A stretch of 17,724 bases of DNA, taken from assembly GCA_900772675.1 (NCBI GenBank), contig CAAGRM010000142.1, positions 1 to 17,724 on the forward strand, written 5' to 3'. Source of the stretch: Lachnospiraceae bacterium (GTDB lineage Bacteria > Bacillota > Clostridia > Lachnospirales > Lachnospiraceae). This document shows, piece after piece, positions 1 to 7,048 of the stretch. The notes below the pieces were generated by a model, which ran no database searches, was not told the DNA's origin, and worked only from the letters and a program-made list of their open reading frames with translations. The stretch's first letter is position 1. Every line of letters begins with the position of its first letter. Both the position numbers and the translations under genes were made by a program.

Positions 1-1164
1 AAGAAAATGGAGGACGGCAGCACCTACGTCATCACCGGAGATATCCCGGCAATGTGGCTGCGTGACTCGGTAGCACAGCTGCGCCCGTACCTTGTTCCGG
101 CGCAGAACGACCCGGAGCTGGCTGACCTGATCGCAGGTCTGATCCGCCGCCAGTTTATGTGCATCAACATCGATCCATACGCAAACGCATTCAACGAAGG
201 ACCGAACGGCAACTGCTGGGAGAAGGACGAGACCGATATGGGACCGTGGATCTGGGAGAGAAAGTATGAAATCGATTCGCTCTGCTATCCGCTGCAGTTC
301 TCCTATCTGTTCTGGAAGAACACCGGAAGAACGGATCAGTTTGACGAGGTTTTCTGGGAAGGTGTTGACAAAATCCTGACTGTATTTGAGACCGAAATGA
401 ATCACGAGGAGAAATCTCCGTACAGCTTCATCCGTAAAAACTGCTCCTACACCGATACGCTTTCCCGCGACGGAAAAGGTGCGCAGGTAAAATCCGGCAT
501 CGGCCTGATCTGGTCCGGCTTCCGTCCAAGCGATGATTCCTGCCGTTACGGTTATCTGATTCCGTCCAACATGTTTGCGGTTGTCGTTCTGAATTATCTG
601 AAAGAGATCGCAGATGCAGTCGGCGGAAAAGAGGAGATTGCGAAGAAAGCAGAAGAGATGGCAAAGACCGTAAAACAGGCCATTGAGACTTACGGTACCA
701 CCCATATCTGGGGACTTGGCGATGTTTATGCTTACGAGGTAGACGGCTTTGGCCAGTATAATCTGATGGACGATGCCAATGTACCGAGTCTTCTGGCGAT
801 GAGCTATCTCGGCTACGAGCCGGAAAGCCAGGAAGTGGCTGATAATACAAGAAAGCTGATCTTAAGCGAGGCAAACCCGTTCTACTATTCCGGAACAAAG
901 CTTTCCGGAATCGGAAGTCCGCACACACCGGTCCGCTACGTATGGCACATCTCCAAAGCCATCGAGGGACTGACCGCACCGACAAAAGAGGAGAAACATC
1001 AGATGATCCACGAACTGATGGCAACCGACGGCGGTACAGGACTGATGCACGAGGGTGTTTTCGTAGATGATCCGACCGTTTACACCAGAGAGTGGTTCTC
1101 CTGGGCAAACGCAATGTTCTGTGAGCTGGTGATGCAGTATTGCGGATATGAGATTAAGAAATAA
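1..1164 (+). CDS. GH125 exo-alpha-1,6-mannosidase, 5'-truncated by the window edge
   Basis: This is the C-terminal 387 codons of a glycoside hydrolase family 125 protein. The family contains metal-independent exo-alpha-mannosidases that remove non-reducing alpha-1,6-linked mannose from N-glycans or yeast mannan. The reading frame is open from base 1, so the ATG at 7 is internal. Counting from codon 1, the family motif [11 protein letters not shown] is at 13-23. Candidate catalytic residues are D178 (in FRPSDD) and E351 (in LMHEGV). Their spacing of 173 matches the Asp220/Glu393 pair I recall for the Clostridium perfringens enzyme, and both differ from it by 42, which suggests that about 42 N-terminal residues are missing. 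No signal peptide can be judged. The gene ends in TAA just before a strong terminator, so it closes its transcription unit. The family call is firm; the exact substrate is inferred. Confidence 0.9.
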   Translation, partial: KKMEDGSTYVITGDIPAMWLRDSVAQLRPYLVPAQNDPELADLIAGLIRRQFMCINIDPYANAFNEGPNGNCWEKDETDMGPWIWERKYEIDSLCYPLQFSYLFWKNTGRTDQFDEVFWEGVDKILTVFETEMNHEEKSPYSFIRKNCSYTDTLSRDGKGAQVKSGIGLIWSGFRPSDDSCRYGYLIPSNMFAVVVLNYLKEIADAVGGKEEIAKKAEEMAKTVKQAIETYGTTHIWGLGDVYAYEVDGFGQYNLMDDANVPSLLAMSYLGYEPESQEVADNTRKLILSEANPFYYSGTKLSGIGSPHTPVRYVWHISKAIEGLTAPTKEEKHQMIHELMATDGGTGLMHEGVFVDDPTVYTREWFSWANAMFCELVMQYCGYEIKK

Positions 1165-1186
1165 AGATGAAAAAATAAAGATGAAA
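1159..1186 (+). repeat. 14-bp tandem duplication over the GH125 stop codon
   Basis: The unit AAATAAAGATGAAA occurs twice in perfect tandem, at 1159-1172 and 1173-1186. The first copy contains the GH125 stop codon (1162-1164). The second copy is in another frame, so it does not add a second in-frame stop. It looks like a slippage duplication of the 3' end. Confidence 0.8.
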
Positions 1187-1192
1187 AACACG

Positions 1193-1231
1193 AAAAGAGG
1201 AGGCTGTGCTCAGTGCACGGCCTCCTCTTTT
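1193..1231 (+). terminator. Rho-independent terminator after the GH125 gene
   Basis: The arms 1193-1209 and 1215-1231 form a 17-bp stem with one G-T wobble (1205/1219) and a TCAGT loop at 1210-1214. The 5' arm begins with AAAA and the 3' arm ends in TTTT, so the hairpin could also work on the minus strand. It lies 28 bases after the GH125 stop. Confidence 0.85.
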
Positions 1232-1559
1232 ACCTACACCACAGAAAACTGTCTGCGACAGCCTTCACTGAAAGGAGAGACAGCAGTGGGGAGAATACTG
1301 CTGTCCCAGGGGAATATGGGATTTTCATCCCGCTTCTTTTCTCTGCCCACGGGGTATTATACACAGTTTTTTGCGATATGTAAAAGATATAATTGATATG
1401 AAAGATATAATAAATTGGCATGATGAAGAAATGTAAAAGAATCTGAGCATCAGAAAATCTTAGGAAATCTATTGGGATTTCTTTGGAAAAGAAGAAGCGG
1501 AATCCTAAGAATGTTTTGGTAGAATCCTCTTATCAAGTGAAGATGAGAGAGGAAAGAAC
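1232..1559. other. Non-coding spacer before the VanZ gene, possible folded leader
   Basis: No credible gene is seen here; the reading frame at 1148-1396 has no family features and runs through the terminator. TATAAT boxes occur at 1388-1393 and 1406-1411, but neither has a good -35 box at 16-18 bases. Downstream, TCTTAGGA (1458-1465) pairs perfectly with TCCTAAGA (1503-1510). Smaller inner hairpins are possible, such as AAATC (1465-1469) with GATTT (1476-1480). This could be a folded 5' leader of the VanZ mRNA or chance in A/T-rich DNA. Confidence 0.4.
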
Positions 1560-2078
1560 ATGACCTGGAAAAACGAGAAAAAATCAAAAGCATTACTTGT
1601 GGTATTCGGCATTTACCTGGCGCTGTTTGTCTGGTGCATTTTATTCAAATTCGCCTTGCGCCCGGAAGAAATTCCGCACCTGCGGGGGATTAATCTGATT
1701 CCGTATGCGGCGTCGGTTGTGGTGAACGGGAAAGTGCAGATTAGTGAAATTATCGAAAATATGCTGGTCTTTCTGCCGTTCGGCCTCTGCATCTCAGCCT
1801 TCTATCCAGACAGCGAAATCCAGAACCGCATTCTCCTTGCATCGGGACTGAGCCTGTTTTTTGAGGTGACGCAGTATATTTTTGCGATTGGCGCGAGTGA
1901 TATTACAGATGTGATCGATAATACGCTTGGCGCGGTGATCGGAATTCTATTGTATCTGGGGATGAAAAAAATCTGGAAAGAGAAGACGGGAAAGATCATT
2001 ACCATTCTGGGAGCGGTGCTGGAAGTGCTGTTTCTGGCGTTGTTGTTTTTTACGTTTGCGGCGAATGGGATGTTTTAA
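1560..2078 (+). CDS. VanZ family membrane protein
   Basis: The product is a 172-residue polytopic protein of the VanZ-like family. VanZ itself gives low-level teicoplanin resistance in enterococci, but most chromosomal members have no known role. Hydrophobic segments lie near residues 11-32, 66-82, 91-112, 121-136 and 146-168. Family marks seen are INLIPY (44-49), ENMLVFLPFG (66-75), FEVTQ (101-105) and the acidic DITDVIDNTLG (114-124). The start is supported by GAGAGGAAAG about 4 bases before the ATG. The gene stands alone: the next gene begins 67 bases later with its own promoter. The function in the cell envelope is inferred only from the family, and a link to glycopeptide resistance should not be assumed. 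Confidence 0.8.
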   Translation: MTWKNEKKSKALLVVFGIYLALFVWCILFKFALRPEEIPHLRGINLIPYAASVVVNGKVQISEIIENMLVFLPFGLCISAFYPDSEIQNRILLASGLSLFFEVTQYIFAIGASDITDVIDNTLGAVIGILLYLGMKKIWKEKTGKIITILGAVLEVLFLALLFFTFAANGMF

Positions 2079-2080
2079 GA

Positions 2081-2109
2081 TTGGAATTCAGGAAAGGATA
2101 GTGTATAAT
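2081..2109 (+). promoter_or_regulatory. Sigma-A type promoter for the AAA/PD-(D/E)XK gene
   Basis: A -35 box TTGGAA (2081-2086) and a perfect -10 box TATAAT (2104-2109) are 17 bases apart. Transcription would start near 2116, about 30 bases before the ATG at 2146. Confidence 0.65.
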
Positions 2110-2145
2110 CGAGAAAAGGACAAATTCCGAAAGCAGGTGTGATGG

Positions 2146-3840
2146 ATGGAAAAAGTAATCAGTATAGGAAAACAGAATTTTGCATCCTTAAGGGAAAACC
2201 ATTATTTCTTTGTGGATAAATCTCACTTCATCAAGGACTGGTGGGAAAACGGAGATGAAATCACCTTGATCACCCGCCCCCGCCGCTTTGGCAAGACACT
2301 GAATATGAGCATGCTGGACTGCTTTTTTTCTAATAAATATGCCGCCCGGGGCGATCTGTTTGAAGGACTTGGCGTTTGGAAAGAAGAAAAATATCGGGAA
2401 CTGCAGGGAAAGTATCCGGTGATCTTTTTGAGTTTTGCAGCCGTGAAAGCAGATCAGCTTTCGGAAGCAAAAATTCAGATCAAACAGCAGATTGCGAGAG
2501 TGTATGAAGAAAACCGTTATCTTCTGGATGGGGATCTGCTGAGCGGAAATGAGAAGAAAGCATACAACGAGGTCAATCTGCATATGGGTGATGCGGAGGC
2601 CGCAGCGGCACTCAATAATATGAGTATGTATCTGGCGCGGTATTACGGCAGAAGAGTGATTATTCTGCTGGATGAGTACGACACGCCGATGCAGGAAGCG
2701 TATGTCCATGGCTACTGGGCGGAATTTACAACGTTTGTGCGGAGTCTGTTTAATGCGACGTTTAAAACGAATCCTTATCTGGAACGTGCGATGATGACCG
2801 GAATCACGAGGGTTTCGAAAGAAAGTATTTTTTCTGACTTAAATAATCTGCGTGTGGTGACGACGACATCGGATCTGTATGCGGACTGTTTTGGATTTAC
2901 CGAAAAGGAAGTTTTTGCATCTCTGGACGAGTTCGGAATGGGAGACAAAAAGGACGTTGTGAAGCAGTGGTATGATGGATTTATCTTTGGCGGACACCGC
3001 GATATCTACAATCCATGGTCGATTACCAATTATTTAAAAGAAAAGAAATTGCGCCCGTACTGGGCAGATACGAGTTCGAACGGTCTGGTGGGAAAGCTGA
3101 TCCGCACCGCCTCGCCGGAAATCAAAGAGTATATGGAAGATCTACTGAACGGACAGGCAGTCACGGTGAACTTTGATGAGCAGATGGTGTTTGAACAGCT
3201 GGATTACAATGAAAATGCAATCTGGAGTCTGCTGCTCGCGAGCGGTTATCTGAAAGCGGAAGAGGTGGAGTATCGCGGAATTACTTTGAAGCCGTGGTAT
3301 CAGCTCCGTATCACCAATCTGGAAACGGTGAGCATGTTTGATGATATGTTCCGCGGATGGTTTGAAGCATCGGAAGCTGGGTACAGCAGCTTTGTGAAAG
3401 CACTGATGCAGGGCGATCTGGAAGCGATGAATTATTATATGAATAAAGTGTCACTTGCAACATTCAGCCATTTTGACGTTGGCGGAGAGAACAGTGAAAG
3501 TCTGGAGCCGGAACGATTCTATCATGGCTTCGTCCTGGGACTGATGGCAGAGCGTGCGGAGTGTTATCAGATCCGGTCGAATCGGGAAAGCGGATTTGGA
3601 CGGTATGATGTGATGATGATTCCGAAGAATAGAGAAAAAGATCCGGCGATTATTATTGAATTTAAAGTCTGCAGCCGGGTAAAAAAGGAGACACTGGAAG
3701 ATGCGGTGCAGGAGGCTTTAAAACAGATCGTAGATAAAAAATACGACGCAGAACTGGTGGCCCTTGGCGTGCCGCAGGAAAGGATCCGGCATTATGGGTT
3801 TGCATTTGCGGGGAAGAATGTGTTGATTGGAGCAGAATGA
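2146..3840 (+). CDS. AAA-ATPase-like protein with C-terminal PD-(D/E)XK nuclease domain
   Basis: This 564-residue protein matches the common AAA-ATPase_like plus PDDEXK_9 architecture of gut Firmicutes and Bacteroidetes. The N-terminal P-loop is the family's atypical form, TRPRRFGKT at 43-51. Walker B is VIILLDE at 171-177, followed by YDTP. The C-terminal nuclease-like domain has D488 in GRYDV and E505-F506-K507, the D...ExK pattern. The start is fixed by an in-frame TGA at 2140-2142 just upstream. It is a single-gene unit between a promoter and a terminator. The family occurs as many paralogues per genome and its function is not established; links to mobile elements, defence or DNA repair have been suggested. 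I see no partner gene here that would decide it. All catalytic motifs are intact. Confidence 0.85.
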   Translation: MEKVISIGKQNFASLRENHYFFVDKSHFIKDWWENGDEITLITRPRRFGKTLNMSMLDCFFSNKYAARGDLFEGLGVWKEEKYRELQGKYPVIFLSFAAVKADQLSEAKIQIKQQIARVYEENRYLLDGDLLSGNEKKAYNEVNLHMGDAEAAAALNNMSMYLARYYGRRVIILLDEYDTPMQEAYVHGYWAEFTTFVRSLFNATFKTNPYLERAMMTGITRVSKESIFSDLNNLRVVTTTSDLYADCFGFTEKEVFASLDEFGMGDKKDVVKQWYDGFIFGGHRDIYNPWSITNYLKEKKLRPYWADTSSNGLVGKLIRTASPEIKEYMEDLLNGQAVTVNFDEQMVFEQLDYNENAIWSLLLASGYLKAEEVEYRGITLKPWYQLRITNLETVSMFDDMFRGWFEASEAGYSSFVKALMQGDLEAMNYYMNKVSLATFSHFDVGGENSESLEPERFYHGFVLGLMAERAECYQIRSNRESGFGRYDVMMIPKNREKDPAIIIEFKVCSRVKKETLEDAVQEALKQIVDKKYDAELVALGVPQERIRHYGFAFAGKNVLIGAE

Positions 3841-3841
3841 G

Positions 3842-3874
3842 AGAAACGGGTGATGAAGGTCATCCGTTTCTTTT
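3842..3874 (+). terminator. Rho-independent terminator after the AAA/PD-(D/E)XK gene
   Basis: The arms 3842-3853 and 3860-3871 pair over 12 bp with one G-T wobble, around the loop TGAAGG. The run TTTT follows at 3871-3874. The hairpin starts immediately after the TGA stop at 3838-3840. Confidence 0.75.
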
Positions 3875-3894
3875 GGCGTAAAATGGTATTCCTA

Positions 3895-3923
3895 TTGACT
3901 CACTATGATATAGATAGTATGAT
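3895..3923 (+). promoter_or_regulatory. Promoter of the azlCD operon
   Basis: TTGACT (3895-3900) and TATGAT (3918-3923) are 17 bases apart. The leader of about 40 bases is very A/T-rich and ends in GTGAGGA (3952-3958), the ribosome site for the ATG at 3969. No T-box or leucine-responsive leader could be recognised in so short a leader. Confidence 0.7.
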
Positions 3924-3968
3924 AAATTTAATTTTTAAAATTTATTTTTACGTGAGGATATTTTATCT

Positions 3969-4658
3969 ATGAAACGATTTTCTTCCACTACCTTAAAAAC
4001 TGCTTTCGTAAAATCCATCCCGATTTTCTGCAGCTACGTTTTCGTCAGCATGGCCTACGGCATGATGATGGCATCCGCCGGCTTTCCCTGGTATGATTCA
4101 CTGCTGGTAAGTCTGACGGTCTATACGGGCGCGTTCCAGTTCGTTCTGATTACGTTTCTTTCTAGCGGCGCTTCCCTCATCACCATTGCGCTCACTGCAC
4201 TTCTGATGAACAGCCGCCAGAGTTTTTACAGCATTACCTTTCTGAAGGAATTCAAACAGATGGGGCGCCGCAAGCTGTACATGATTCACACGATGACCGA
4301 TGAGACATACGCCGTAAACTGTACCTTAGATCTTCCGAAAAAAGAAAAAGAGGACACCATGTTCCTCGTCGCTCTGTTCAGCCGCTGCTATTGGATAGTT
4401 GGTTCGGTTCTTGGCGGCATTTTAGGCCAGATCGTTCCATTTGACCTGACGGGCCTTGATTTCTGTATGACAGCCCTGTTTCTCATTATCTTCATTGACC
4501 AATGGGAAAAAGCAGAGAAGCACACGCCGGCGCTCACCGGTCTTGGTATCGGTGTGATCTGCCTGCTGATCTTCGGTGAAAACCGCTTCATGCTCCCGGC
4601 GCTGCTGATTGTATCCGCCCTTTTACTTCTGTTCCAGAGAAAGGAGAACCTCGCATGA
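3969..4658 (+). CDS. azlC: AzlC family branched-chain amino acid exporter, large subunit
   Basis: This 229-residue membrane protein is the large subunit of the AzlC/AzlD (LIV-E type) exporter, which moves branched-chain amino acids and analogues out of the cell. Family motifs are YTGAFQF (52-58), NSRQSFYS (81-88) and TDETYA (110-115). Hydrophobic helices cover most of the protein, with a polar loop around 92-130. The length is normal for the family. The ATG follows GTGAGGA by about 10 bases. The stop overlaps the azlD start by four bases (ATGA at 4655-4658), so the two subunits are translationally coupled. The precise substrate in this organism is inferred from the family. Confidence 0.9.
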   Translation: MKRFSSTTLKTAFVKSIPIFCSYVFVSMAYGMMMASAGFPWYDSLLVSLTVYTGAFQFVLITFLSSGASLITIALTALLMNSRQSFYSITFLKEFKQMGRRKLYMIHTMTDETYAVNCTLDLPKKEKEDTMFLVALFSRCYWIVGSVLGGILGQIVPFDLTGLDFCMTALFLIIFIDQWEKAEKHTPALTGLGIGVICLLIFGENRFMLPALLIVSALLLLFQRKENLA

Positions 4659-4978
4659 CAACTTCATACTTTATAACCGCTGTCGCTGTCTCCGCTCTGA
4701 TCACCTTCGGACTCCGTGCACTCCCGTTTCTTGCATTTTCCGGCAGCCGTAAAATGCCTGCATCACTCGAACGACTCGGCCAGGCACTGCCGTCTGCCAT
4801 CATGGCGGTACTGATCATTTACTGTATGAAAGATATTCCCACCGGCGGTATCTCTGCCGCAGTACCGAAACTGCTCGCAGCAGCGGTCGTTTTTATCACC
4901 TACAAATGGAAACACCAGACCCTCGTCTCCATCCTTCTTGGAACCATTTCGTATATGATGCTTCTGCGTCTCTTTTAA
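4655..4978 (+). CDS. azlD: AzlD family branched-chain amino acid exporter, small subunit
   Basis: This 107-residue protein has three to four hydrophobic segments and is the small AzlD subunit that works with AzlC in the membrane. The N-terminal segment with ITFGLRALPFL and the following Pro/Leu-rich helix (LGQALPSAIMAVLIIY) are typical of AzlD. The start overlaps the azlC stop, and a GGAGAA ribosome site lies inside the end of azlC. The length is normal and no defect is seen. The gene is followed directly by a bidirectional terminator. Confidence 0.9.
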   Translation: MTTSYFITAVAVSALITFGLRALPFLAFSGSRKMPASLERLGQALPSAIMAVLIIYCMKDIPTGGISAAVPKLLAAAVVFITYKWKHQTLVSILLGTISYMMLLRLF

Positions 4979-4982
4979 AAAG

Positions 4983-5032
4983 AAACGGTGCAGTTTCTGA
5001 ATTCATGGCAGAAATTCAGAACTGCACCGTTT
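4983..5032. terminator. Bidirectional terminator between azlD and the phosphoribosyltransferase gene
   Basis: A 13-bp stem (4983-4995 with 5020-5032) continues, after a bulged T at 4996, into a 7-bp stem (4997-5003 with 5013-5019). The loop is 5004-5012. T-rich tails follow on both strands (TTTTT at 5030-5034 on plus, and the complement of the AAAAA run at 4977-4981 on minus). It ends the two convergent operons. Confidence 0.9.
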
Positions 5033-5066
5033 TTCTATTCTCTATATGCATTAGAAGGATTGGCAA

Positions 5067-5636
5067 TTATTCGATGACTTCGTACTCTCCGTCGCCCGTC
5101 TTTTTGAATAACGGAAGCTTCTGCAGAAATACAATATCTTTTCGATCAGCAGCATCGCCCTCAGCAAGGATCGCTGCTTTTTTTACAACCTCTGCACTGG
5201 CATTCGCCATCAGGCATTCCAGTGCGTGCAGGGACTCGCCGGTGGAAATGACATCATCCAGCAGGCAGACACGTTTGCCGCGGATTTTATCTGCGTCTTT
5301 TCCATCCAGATAAAGATGCTGCTCACCCGCTGTTGTAATCGAATGAACGGATGCGGAAACCACATCTTTCATGTAGGATTTTGTGCTTTTTCGTGCAACG
5401 ATAAATTCTTTATGGCCCAGCTCTTTGCTTACTTCATACGCTAGGGCAATACCTTTCGCTTCTGCGGTGACAATGGCATCGACTTCTCCGATTTTTGCGG
5501 CCAGCTCCGGCGCACATGCACTTACCAGCTCGGTGTCACCAAGGACAACAAAGCTTGCAAACGCCATCTCCTCACTGATCGGGATAAACGGAAGTGTTCT
5601 TTTCACTCCGCAGAGCTCCATGCTGTATTCTTTCAT
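5067..5636 (-). CDS. Purine-type phosphoribosyltransferase (adenine PRT-like)
   Basis: This 189-residue type I phosphoribosyltransferase would join a nucleobase to PRPP in the cytoplasm to salvage it as the nucleotide. The PRPP-binding signature is LLDDVISTGES at 125-135. An APRT-like EAKGIALAYEVSKELG segment is at 59-73, and ARKSTKSYM (81-89) fits the pyrophosphate loop region. The ATG at 5636 is preceded on its strand by AAGAGGA at 7-8 bases. It lies 26 bases after the stop of the permease gene, so uptake and salvage are co-transcribed. The N-terminus (residues 1-40) is longer than in compact APRTs. Adenine, xanthine or guanine are all possible substrates; sequence alone does not settle this. 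Confidence 0.8.
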   Translation of the reverse strand: MKEYSMELCGVKRTLPFIPISEEMAFASFVVLGDTELVSACAPELAAKIGEVDAIVTAEAKGIALAYEVSKELGHKEFIVARKSTKSYMKDVVSASVHSITTAGEQHLYLDGKDADKIRGKRVCLLDDVISTGESLHALECLMANASAEVVKKAAILAEGDAADRKDIVFLQKLPLFKKTGDGEYEVIE

Positions 5637-5662
5637 ACGATTTTCCTCTTATGTTACTGAAT

Positions 5663-6721
5663 TTATAATCCAAGCAGTTTTGCAGCAACACCGGCCAGCA
5701 TTCCGAGGAACGGGTTTGTTACTGCAGTGACAACCATTGTGGTTCCGCCGACGGCTGCATTGACAGCGAAGGCAGACGGCGCATCCAGTACAACGGTTTT
5801 GAAGATACCGAGTACAAACAGGAAACCTGCGATCGAAGAAGACGGAACAAATTTTCCGATTTTCGGAAGCAGTTTCAGAAGCAGAATTACACCGATCACA
5901 ACCATCATGATGACACCAGCCCATACAGCGTGCGGTGCATTGGCAGTTGCGGAAATGATTGCCTCAACCGGGGCTCCTCCGAAAAAGGAAGAAAACATAT
6001 CGGCCAGGGAAGAAATCACGGTCAGGTTATCGACGTTGTAATTTCCGCCGGTTGCCATTCCTGCGGTAATTCCGCCGAAGGAAATGTTGGAACCAATGTT
6101 CAGGCAGACCATACCGAGTGCGCCGAGAATTACGTTGGCATTGATTGTAAATTTCTGGCGGACAAATTTATCATCCTCTACGACAATGCTGGATTTCTCT
6201 TTGTTGAAAAATGCATTGGCAATGCAGGATGCTACAACGGAAATGACGATGGTATAAACCAGGGTATTGGCACTGTCTTTGGTAAAGTAATAGGTGATCA
6301 GTGCTGCGGCCAGGGAAACACCGCCGGAAATGGCATCACTCTTGATCATATCGATCGCGGCCTTTACCAGAATGATACCGACACCGGCCATCATTCCATA
6401 GGCAACATCCTCACCTACAAAGTTTACGATTTTTGTCAGCAGTCCAAACGCTCCGATCAGAGCCATAATCACACCGCCGATAAAAATCATCGTACAGCGT
6501 TCCGAACGGTCTTTTCCAGCCGTTCCGGCGTAAGTGATCGTCTCCGCCTGGAAGGAAATTGGTGCGACACTCTGCGTAATCGTATTGCCCACCGCACCAA
6601 CAAAGAATGCCAGCGCCGTCGGAACCGATGCAAATCCAAACGTCAGAGCAAGAAGACCCTGCGGCAGACCATTCAGCACAACGCCGATGATTGCCAGAAG
6701 ATCTGTTAAAATGGCTTTCAT
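5663..6721 (-). CDS. NCS2-like nucleobase permease, compact form
   Basis: This 352-residue protein is almost entirely hydrophobic, with about ten or eleven membrane segments. Its pattern fits the NCS2/AzgA-PbuG group of proton-coupled xanthine/uracil/guanine permeases: a GVGIILVKAAIDM helix, an FGGAPVEAIISATA turn and a KFVPSSSIAGFLFVLG segment. The start is well supported by GAGGAGGA about 9 bases upstream, so this is a natural start and not a frameshift remnant. It is shorter than the usual ~430 residues, and the shortfall is mainly N-terminal. It is the first gene of a two-gene minus-strand operon with a phosphoribosyltransferase, which supports a nucleobase substrate. The family is fairly secure; the substrate is inferred. 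Confidence 0.7.
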   Translation of the reverse strand: MKAILTDLLAIIGVVLNGLPQGLLALTFGFASVPTALAFFVGAVGNTITQSVAPISFQAETITYAGTAGKDRSERCTMIFIGGVIMALIGAFGLLTKIVNFVGEDVAYGMMAGVGIILVKAAIDMIKSDAISGGVSLAAALITYYFTKDSANTLVYTIVISVVASCIANAFFNKEKSSIVVEDDKFVRQKFTINANVILGALGMVCLNIGSNISFGGITAGMATGGNYNVDNLTVISSLADMFSSFFGGAPVEAIISATANAPHAVWAGVIMMVVIGVILLLKLLPKIGKFVPSSSIAGFLFVLGIFKTVVLDAPSAFAVNAAVGGTTMVVTAVTNPFLGMLAGVAAKLLGL

Positions 6722-6770
6722 ACTAAATACTCCTCCTCACTATGAAATATGTCGTTTTGAAGCAAAGAAA

Positions 6771-6799
6771 AGTGTAGCACCAAAACCGGTCAAAGTAAA
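6771..6799 (-). promoter_or_regulatory. Probable promoter of the permease-phosphoribosyltransferase operon
   Basis: Read on the minus strand, TTTACT (6799-6794) and TACACT (6776-6771) are 17 bases apart, each matching consensus at four of six positions. The leader would be about 43 bases, ending in the strong GAGGAGGA site of the permease gene. Confidence 0.45.
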
Positions 6800-6981
6800 C
6801 CAGATCAGTCATGAAAGGTTTTTGTCAGTGATAATAAGTCAATCTTATATACAAAATATTATTATTTCTGTGTGCTAATAAATCAAGAGGATTTTTAAAT
6901 GTCTGCATAACCAATAATCAATAGTTACAAAACTGGGTGCCATTATTTGGAATTGTGCATATAGAAGCGAAGAAAAAGATT

Positions 6982-6990
6982 TGCTATACT
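6982..6990 (+). promoter_or_regulatory. Extended -10 promoter for the carboxylesterase operon
   Basis: TGCTATACT (6982-6990) is a TGn-extended -10 element. No -35 box is visible at 16-18 bases, as is usual for extended -10 promoters. Transcription would begin near 6997 and give a leader of about 50 bases. Confidence 0.5.
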
Positions 6991-7048
6991 AAAACTGTAT
7001 GAGGGTTTTTAGCACGGTTATGAAAAGATGGAAAGGGGACTTTTACTT

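Larger units (their letters stand above)
6722..7048. other. Divergent intergenic region between permease and carboxylesterase genes
   Basis: No gene is seen. The region carries the outward promoters of both flanking operons, listed separately. A second possible plus-strand promoter is TTGTCA (6822-6827) with TATATA (6846-6851) at 18 bases. The minus-strand leader was read for the purine riboswitch core and it is absent, so any purine control must come from a protein. The middle (6830-6900) is simply A/T-rich. Confidence 0.5.

Noticed and set aside
428..1114. Minus-strand 228-codon reading frame opposite the GH125 gene
   Set aside because: Arg/Ser-rich with no family motif; it is the antisense shadow of a strong GH125 coding frame.
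1148..1396. Plus-strand 82-codon frame after GH125
   Set aside because: It passes through the perfect terminator hairpin, has no ribosome site and shows no family features.
5930..6709. Plus-strand 259-codon frame opposite the permease
   Set aside because: Cys/Gly/Asn-rich shadow of a well-supported transporter with its own ribosome site.
6722..6900. Purine riboswitch upstream of the permease operon
   Set aside because: The conserved core of purine riboswitches was looked for on the minus strand and is absent.
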